64,000 nt of DNA from Edaphochlamys debaryana (taxonomy: Eukaryota; Chlorophyta; Chlorophyceae; Chlamydomonadales), in NCBI GenBank assembly GCA_016858145.1, contig JAEHOE010000067.1, positions 558,001 through 622,000 of the forward strand. Direction: 5' to 3'. Position 1 is the first letter of the stretch; each line of letters begins with the position of its first letter. Below, in pieces: positions 58,333-64,000 of the stretch. A model generated the notes under the pieces. The model searched no databases and was not told the origin of the DNA. It worked only from the letters and a program-made list of their open reading frames with translations. The position numbers and the translations under genes were made by a program.

Positions 58333-59317
58333 ATGCCGCGGGATCGCGGCGCGGGTCGAGGGCCGGGGTTGGCGTCAATGCGTGACAGCGCCCGTCGCCA
58401 GTGGCCTGTGGCTAGCGCTGTGGAGCTGAGGACGTGGGCTGCGGGCATGGGCCGTCGTGGAGCAGCTGAGGTGCCGAAGGCCCAGGCCGAGAAGGAATGG
58501 ATCTTGCGTAGGCGGGCGTGAGATGTCAGAGAGGGCGTGGAGGCGAAGGCAAGGTGTTGGTGGGTGCGCGCACGCGCGCGCGAGCTTATCAAGTGGCTTA
58601 CGGGGAGCGAGGGGGGAAGCGTTCGGTTGTGGCGTAGGGCGTGTTCCGCGGACTACGCCATATGTTGGGGGTACGTGGGCGGGGAGTGGCCGGGGGCCTG
58701 CAAGCTTAGCTGAGTGCATGGGTGTGAAGGCGTCTGTAGCGCACGGGGCCCAGTGCGAATAGACTAGGCTCGAGCTGTCATTCAGAGCGAGATGCCATGT
58801 TGAGGTCTTGTCTTGACTTGCGTTCTGGGCCGCTGGCGTGGGCCTTGTAACGATGGGGCAGACGATATCGGCAGACGCTTTAAATCCTTCGATACCGTGA
58901 CACGTTACAGCCATGCGTCTGCGCACGGTGCATCCCCCATGCGCTCCAAGCCCCCGACCCACCAGGTGCACCGTGTCCCAACAAGTAACCTTGCACATGC
59001 AGTCTTCACATGCACACCGCCAGCCTCCCTCAGTGCACGAGTCCCAGAACCGGTATCACGACCTGTGCGCGCACATGGCCCCTCCTCAGTGCTTCATCAG
59101 CAGCTTCAGCTGATGAAGCACCAAGCCTTCTTCTTACAGCCCACTTTTCGGGCCCAGAACCAGAAGCCACACTTGGCCCACGAGACGACTCCACCGCGGC
59201 CCTGTACGAGCCCTCGAACGGCCCAAAGCCCACCGGACCCCAGTCCTCCCACGCTCTGCTTTCGGGCCACCCGAGCAGCCTCTCCGCGCTCCCTCCTGCC
59301 TGGTCCTGGCGCTCCGC
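58333..59317. other. Convergent 3' regions of NUO3 and the DUF1772 gene
   Basis: 985 bp between opposite stop codons. Apart from the TGTAA at 58846-58850 I see no gene or other element. Confidence 0.6.
58846..58850 (+). terminator. Polyadenylation signal TGTAA of NUO3
   Basis: TGTAA about 515 bp after the NUO3 stop codon, a typical 3' UTR length for chlamydomonad genes. Confidence 0.5.
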
Positions 59318-60899
59318 TCAGCGCTTCTTGGGGATGAGGGCGTAGATGGACAGCACGGTGCCAGCGCCTGAGAGGGTGAGCGGGCAGGAAAGGCTGTGCT
59401 CAGAACCCCCGCGTGGCGCATAAGCGAAGAGGCTGGAGGAGAGGGCGTGCATCAACACGTTCGGGTTGCCACGGGGAAAGCTAACCTCCGATCAAGCGGT
59501 ATCGTCCAGTCCCACCCAGCAGGGTCAATGCAACGTGCAACTAGCCGGGTCTGGCCCACCAGCCGGATGCGACAGGGTATAGAAGCAACGAGCATAGTTG
59601 CCAGCACCCAGCAGGGTAGCCAGCACGCCCTCACGCATCAGCATCTGGGCCCCGCCGTGCCCCACCGGGCCTTGGGCGGACGCCTCCACCCGCGCAACCC
59701 CGTTCAGCCCAAACACCCGTCGAGGCCTGCAGGCACCCACCCAGCAGCGCGGCGCGGATGAGCGAGTGGCGCGAGATGAACTTGAAGTCCTCCTCACTGG
59801 CCGCCTTGTCCTCGTCAGCGGCCTGATGTGATGGGTGGGCGTCAGGGGGGAGGGAGGGATGGTGATCAGGGTGACGAAACGAGGAACGGCAAGACATGAC
59901 GGGTAATGGCGGGAGGGAGGGCCGTTGATTGAGGTGAATGACCTAGGTCTACTGGCCAAGGTGCGACAGAGCATGTGCAGTCAGCGGCCTGATGTGATTG
60001 GGGGGGGGGGTGAGGGGGAGGGAGGGGCGGCAGCTACTCGCCAAGGTGCGACAGGACGTGTGAATAAGGGTGGTGGTTTGGGGACGGAGCGCAGAGCACT
60101 TCGGCACAACGGGAAGGGAGGAGGCACGGCACAATGCGCGTCAACAGCTAATTCTGCCGTACTCACGTCCATGATCCGGTTGGCGGTTGGCTTCATGATC
60201 ACGGCGGTGTACGGGAAGAAGCTGGCGAAGAGTGCCGCGGCCCCCAGCCACTCGGCCTTGCTCTCGGGGGTCTTGCCGGACTGCGGCATTGGGAGTGGGG
60301 GCAAGCGACATCAGGTACGGGGAGATTGGGGGCCGACTCAGCGACAGAAGCGGAGGCTCTGTGAGCACCACCATGCGGCAGGGCTCGGGTACTCGGCTGC
60401 TGCGGGCAGGGCGCACAAGCTACTACCGGTATGGCAGCAAGGACATGGACTTGGGGCAGCTTGGCCTGCACGCCCGGCCCCACCTGCACCACGGCGCCAA
60501 TGATGCTGGTGGCCAGGGCGACCGTCGCCCCCGGCACAATGTGCGAGAAGCACTGGTCAAAGTACCTGGTGGACACGGGTGGGGCCCAGGACTGAGCGGC
60601 GAGGGCGGTCAGGAAGTGCCGGGTATGCGTAGGGCTGAGGGCCCCCGCATGAAACGGTGCCCCGCACCCAGCACACATGTCTTAACCCCAGCCACCCGGA
60701 CTCCCTCGCCGGACTCCCGACCACCGCCATTCGACTACCGCCTGGGCCTGGTCCCCAACGGCTGGAACCTTCACCCCAGCTGCCCTCACTTGGTGGCCGC
60801 GTCTGCCGGCATCAGCACCGCGCTGGAGTGCATGAGCATTACGGTGGTGCAGGCCACGCCGGCCGTGGCGGCCAGGCATCCGGCGGTGGTGTTGGGCAT
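59318..60899 (-). CDS. DUF1772-family small integral membrane protein
   Basis: Five exons in phase: 60790-60899, 60451-60565, 60167-60280, 59741-59822, 59318-59367; 156 residues from the ATG at 60899. Four hydrophobic stretches: GCLAATAGVACTTVMLMHSS, ATVALATSIIGAVVQVG, WLGAAALFASFFPYTAVIM and LIRAALLGGAGTVLSIYAL. The segment FFPYTAVIMKPTANRIMD followed by a helix with SRHSLIRAAL matches the DUF1772 pattern (P-Y-T-...-P-T-N-R-...-W-...-H-...-R). Fungal members include anthrone oxygenases, but most DUF1772 proteins have no known activity, and none is claimed here. A good acceptor ends at 60911, so a 5' non-coding or short coding exon upstream is possible. The donor of the second exon (CAA|GTCCAT) is weak and supported mainly by phase. 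Confidence 0.75.
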
Positions 60900-62080
60900 G
60901 GCTGCGTTGGTCTGTAGGGGCGGGCACAGAGAGGGGGCGGGAGCGGGTGAGGGTGGGGTGCGGTCACTCGGAGAGCGGCAGCTGTCCCTCCCTTCCGAAC
61001 CCTCCGATCCTAGACCGCTGGAGAGGTCCAAGCGGTGAGAAGCGCCCACTTGGGCCCAAGCCGCATGCTGCATGCCGCAAACCGGCAAAGTCGCATGGTC
61101 CCGGGCTTTTTGAAGCGCGAGGATCGGCGTTCATTCTGATAAGCATGTCACAGTAAGGCCAACAGAGGCGCGCACGCTTGATGCTCCTCCATCTCCGTCA
61201 CCGTAACCTCAACGGCGCTTAGCATCTCAGGAAAGAGGCTCATAGCACTGGCACTGTCTACAGAACGGGTCGCGCACCTGTTGCGAAGGAGTGCTGTCGG
61301 AGATGGCTCAAGCTACGTCAGGGCTTCGGGTGTGTCGAGGAAGTGTTGTGGTGAAGCAATGTACTGGCTTGAGCTTGGAATTGCGACGTCTGTGCCGGCC
61401 CGGTGAGGGCGTGGGTGCGGAATCACGCGTGCCGGGTGCCGTGCCTCTCGCGGGACCCCCGGCCCCCCGTCAACCCGCGTTGTCTCGTCAAACCCCGTCT
61501 CGTCATTATCGCAAGCGCTACGTGTGTGTCGAGCGGTTAAGCAAAGTATTTGAGCTTGGGATCAGGCATATGTATGTCTCTTGTACCACGCGTGCCAGGT
61601 GCCGTGCCCTTCCTCGGCGTATCCCGTCCCCAGCCCCCCAGTCCCCCGCCCTGCGTCTCTCCCACTCTGCTGCGGCGCGCACAGTTTAGATGCGATCAGC
61701 TGCATCCCCCGTCGTCGTCACCCTGGCTACGTTGCACGGTTCCTGCAAGTATGTCCACCGCCCTCAGACCTAAGGACGCTACGCTTCGATGATGTCTTCT
61801 ACCCCCTGGACGCCGCCGGCACCCCTCGTCAGCACTACGCCCCGTTGTCTACATAACCCCGCACATGTTACATCTGGATGCTTCTCCCGGCCCCTGTTCC
61901 CCAGTGCGTGCGAGGCCAACACCGCCAGCCGCGGGCCTCGGACTCGCTCACCCCTGGACCCGCTCAACCCGCTCGACCCGTGGTACTGCCTGAGAGCATG
62001 CCTCACACCTCTCACGACCTTTATTACCGTAGCTGCTAAACGTTGCATGGACCCTTCATGTCGGGCACATCCCACCTACT
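60900..62080. other. Intergenic, 1.2 kb
   Basis: Promoter side of the DUF1772 gene and 3' side of the Q-rich gene. Contains a loose internal duplication (about 61355-61470 against 61540-61660, sharing 'ttgagcttgg' and 'cacgcgtgcc'). No gene supported. Confidence 0.55.
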
Positions 62081-62722
62081 CTATCGCCGTCCTCCTCCCT
62101 GCCAGGGCCGGCCGCTGATATGCGGTAGCCCCACGGCCTGCACCCCCCAGCCACCGCCGCTCTTGTCGCTGCTGCCCGACAGCCGGTTCCCTCTGGCGCC
62201 GGCGCCGCTCCTTGTCCCCGTCACGCCTCGACCCCCTCCGCCTCCGCCCACACCACCGTATCCCACACAGCTGCCGTCACTAGCGCTGTCGATACCGCTG
62301 CCCAGCAGGCCCCACAGGCCGCTCCCGCCGCCCCCGCCGGGCTGCACGCCCCCCTCCATAGCCTCCGCCGCCGCCGACCGTGCCCCGCCTCCTGCACCCC
62401 CAAAGCCCACTGCGTGCGGGTCTCCGCCGCCCCCGCCACCCCCGCTTCCACATGACGGCGTGGAGGACGTCACGTGCTCGCTCAAGCGCTGCAGGCGGTC
62501 TGCGATCGCCTCCACTTGCCGTCGTACGCCGTACGACTCCGCCGCCGCGGCCGCCGCCGCCGCCAGCTGCGCGCTGTTGACGGTGCTCGCCTGGCTGCTT
62601 TCCGCCGCCAGGGGCAGCCGAGCCAGGTTCTGTGGCTGTTGCGCCTGCTGCTGTTGCTGCTGTTGTTGTTGCAGCATGGCGGCCTGCTGCTGCGCTTGCT
62701 GGTGAGATTGCTGTTGGTGCAT
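62081..62722 (-). other. Q-, A- and G-rich open frame just after a stop codon, same frame as the upstream gene
   Basis: 213 open codons starting with MHQQQSHQQAQQQAAMLQQ, including a helical-looking part (RRQVEAIADRLQRLSEHV) and then poly-Gly. It lies in the same frame as the Q-rich gene's last exon, separated only by TAA at 62747-62749 and eight sense codons. It may be the real C-terminal part of that protein, cut off by a nonsense change, or 3' UTR that happens to be open. Confidence 0.35.
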
Positions 62723-62746
62723 GAGCAGGAGCAGCTGGTGGAGGTG

Positions 62747-63941
62747 TTACTGCTGCGCCTGCTGCGCCACGGACAGATCGTTGAGGCGGTGCATGGCCTC
62801 GCCCAGGAGGCTGCCCAGCTCCCGCCGCAGCAGCTGCAGCTGTTGCGCGAGGTCGAGGTCGAGCTGAGGGTCCGGGACGGCGGGGGCAGTGTGGGAGGCG
62901 GGGATGGGTTTAGCGGGTCAGGCGCAGGAGGACATGCTACTACGCAGAAAGCTGCTGGGGTGGGGCTACGGCTTGGTGTGGGCGGCGGCTGCAAACACGG
63001 GGCGCTTGAGTGGCTGCTCGTCTACCCGAGATCCCATGGTACGTTGTTACGTATGTAGCTCACAGCACCTGGTGTGTTTTGCTGGCGTGCTCGCGGCGCA
63101 TATCCTGCACCGCCGCCACCAGGTCCCGCCGCATTGCTGCCAGATCGCCCTGTACGACAGCCGCCACCTCCGCAGCCATCACACCGCTGCCAGCCGCCAT
63201 CGGTGGAAACAAGCTGGGCCGCGCCATCGGTGGGAGCATGTCCGGCGTCGCCACCTGCCAGGCGGCTTGGGGCCCCGGCGGCGCCATGAGCCACGGTGGC
63301 ACCGGCATCGCGCTGGAGCTGAGTGGAGGCGGGCGCTGTTGCATGGCCCAGGTGCTTGCATAGGGTTCCGCGCTTGGAGCGGCGGGGGCCGGCGGGGGCC
63401 CGCCTTGTGTGTGGGCGGTGGCGTCAGCGGGCCAGGCCGGGGGGCCCACGGGCGGTGCCTGCGGGGATGCGCCAGGCAGCGGTGGGGGCCGCTGGCTGTG
63501 CCCAGGCAGAGCCGGCGGCGGCGGCGAGGCGGCTGGTGGCGGTCCAAGCACAGGAGCTGCTGTTGGTACGGCCTCGAGCGGCTGCCGTACGATCTTCTTG
63601 ATGAGCATGTCGACGAAGGTCTGGTAGTACTCGTCCTGCAGGTTCCACCAGAGTGCGTCGTACATATCTGACAATGCGCCTGTGCGTTCACGACCTTACC
63701 GAGTGGTAGAGCGCCTTGCGGGTGAACACCTTTTGCAGCTCCTCCGGCAGCTTGCCCAGGTAGCCCGAGCCTGGGAACTCGCAGATCTGAGGCGGCAGAA
63801 TTGGAGAGCAACGCATGAGCTGGGGGCGCACGGAGCAGCGGGCCTTTCGAAGCTCCCACGGCCCCACCTTGAGCCCGTCGTCGTTCTTCCAGCGCGAGCC
63901 CTCCTTGACCAGCAGGATGATGTTGATCTTGGCCTCCACGG
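62747..63941 (-). CDS. Unrecognised P/A/Q-rich protein, 3' part, 5' end outside the window
   Basis: Exons 63868-63941, 63700-63786, 63069-63635 and 62747-62863 join in phase. The first two encode a structured part (AKINIILLVKEGSRWKNDDG, CEFPGSGYLGKLPEELQKVF, RKALYHS), followed by DEYYQTFVDMLIKKIVRQP. A long P/A-rich region with scattered Met and Trp comes next, then a helical stretch (DLAAMRRDLVAAVQDMRREH) and a final Q/L-rich coiled-coil-like segment (LAQQLQLLRRELGSLLGEA) ending QQAQQ at TAA. I cannot assign a family. The gene continues beyond the right edge upstream of 63941. The third intron (63636-63699) is 64 bp, among the shortest in the window. Confidence 0.6.
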
Positions 63942-64000
63942 CTGTGCGCGGTTTCGAAAGCTCAGGTGAACAAGCAAGGGGGCCTCTCAGTCTCCTTCCC

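Noticed and set aside
61355..61660. Tandem duplication in the intergenic region
   Set aside because: Only two short strings match convincingly; by eye the rest is too diverged to claim.
48204..62749. Reassigned genetic code (TAG/TAA read as glutamine, as in some ulvophytes)
   Set aside because: Other genes in the window end normally at TAA (NUO3, the insert-bearing kinase), TAG (AGM1, Tic20, TMEM216-like) and TGA (ARGLU1, PRS), at the expected family lengths.

Overview
The window looks like nuclear DNA from a photosynthetic, flagellated green alga of the Chlamydomonadales type. The base composition is strongly GC-rich and nearly every gene is split by many short GT-AG introns. Plastid functions (a PHT4-type anion transporter, Tic20), a ciliary transition-zone protein (TMEM216-like) and a nuclear copy of mitochondrial nad3 occur together. 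A nuclear nad3 is known from Chlamydomonadales, whose mitochondrial DNA has lost that gene. TGTAA, the usual polyadenylation signal of these algae, follows at least two genes. All exon models were built by hand from splice motifs and reading phase.

Layout. 1-653 (-): first visible exons of a PHT4 transporter running off the left edge. 3857-11821 (-): a large GAF-like/TKL protein kinase. 11822-15265: gene-poor, perhaps with transposon debris. 15266-21677 (-): a second kinase, with about 1,040 residues inserted in its activation segment. 23227-25426 (-): Tic20. 26050-30135 (+): phosphoacetylglucosamine mutase, with an antisense copy of the start of the second kinase inside one intron. 30559-31878 (-): TMEM216-like protein. 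33009-39053 (-): a 666-residue protein I do not recognise, whose introns 4 and 6 hold arrays of RNA-like repeats resembling box C/D snoRNAs. 39585-42734 (+): ARGLU1-like splicing co-regulator. 42939-50447 (+): a tandem duplication of a BTB gene and its 3' flank; the second copy has an in-frame TAG. 50829-55015 (-): plastid-type PRPP synthetase. 55834-58332 (+): nuclear NAD3 (NUO3). 59318-60899 (-): DUF1772 membrane protein. 62081-63941 (-): 3' part of a Q/P-rich protein.

The genes do not form one pathway. They are housekeeping, organelle and signalling genes in divergent or convergent pairs (Tic20/AGM1, unknown/ARGLU1 and PRS/NUO3 are divergent). The recurring theme is local duplication: a tandem gene pair, a kinase fragment in a foreign intron, repeated intronic RNA-like modules, and small copies of exon edges beside their source exons in three genes.
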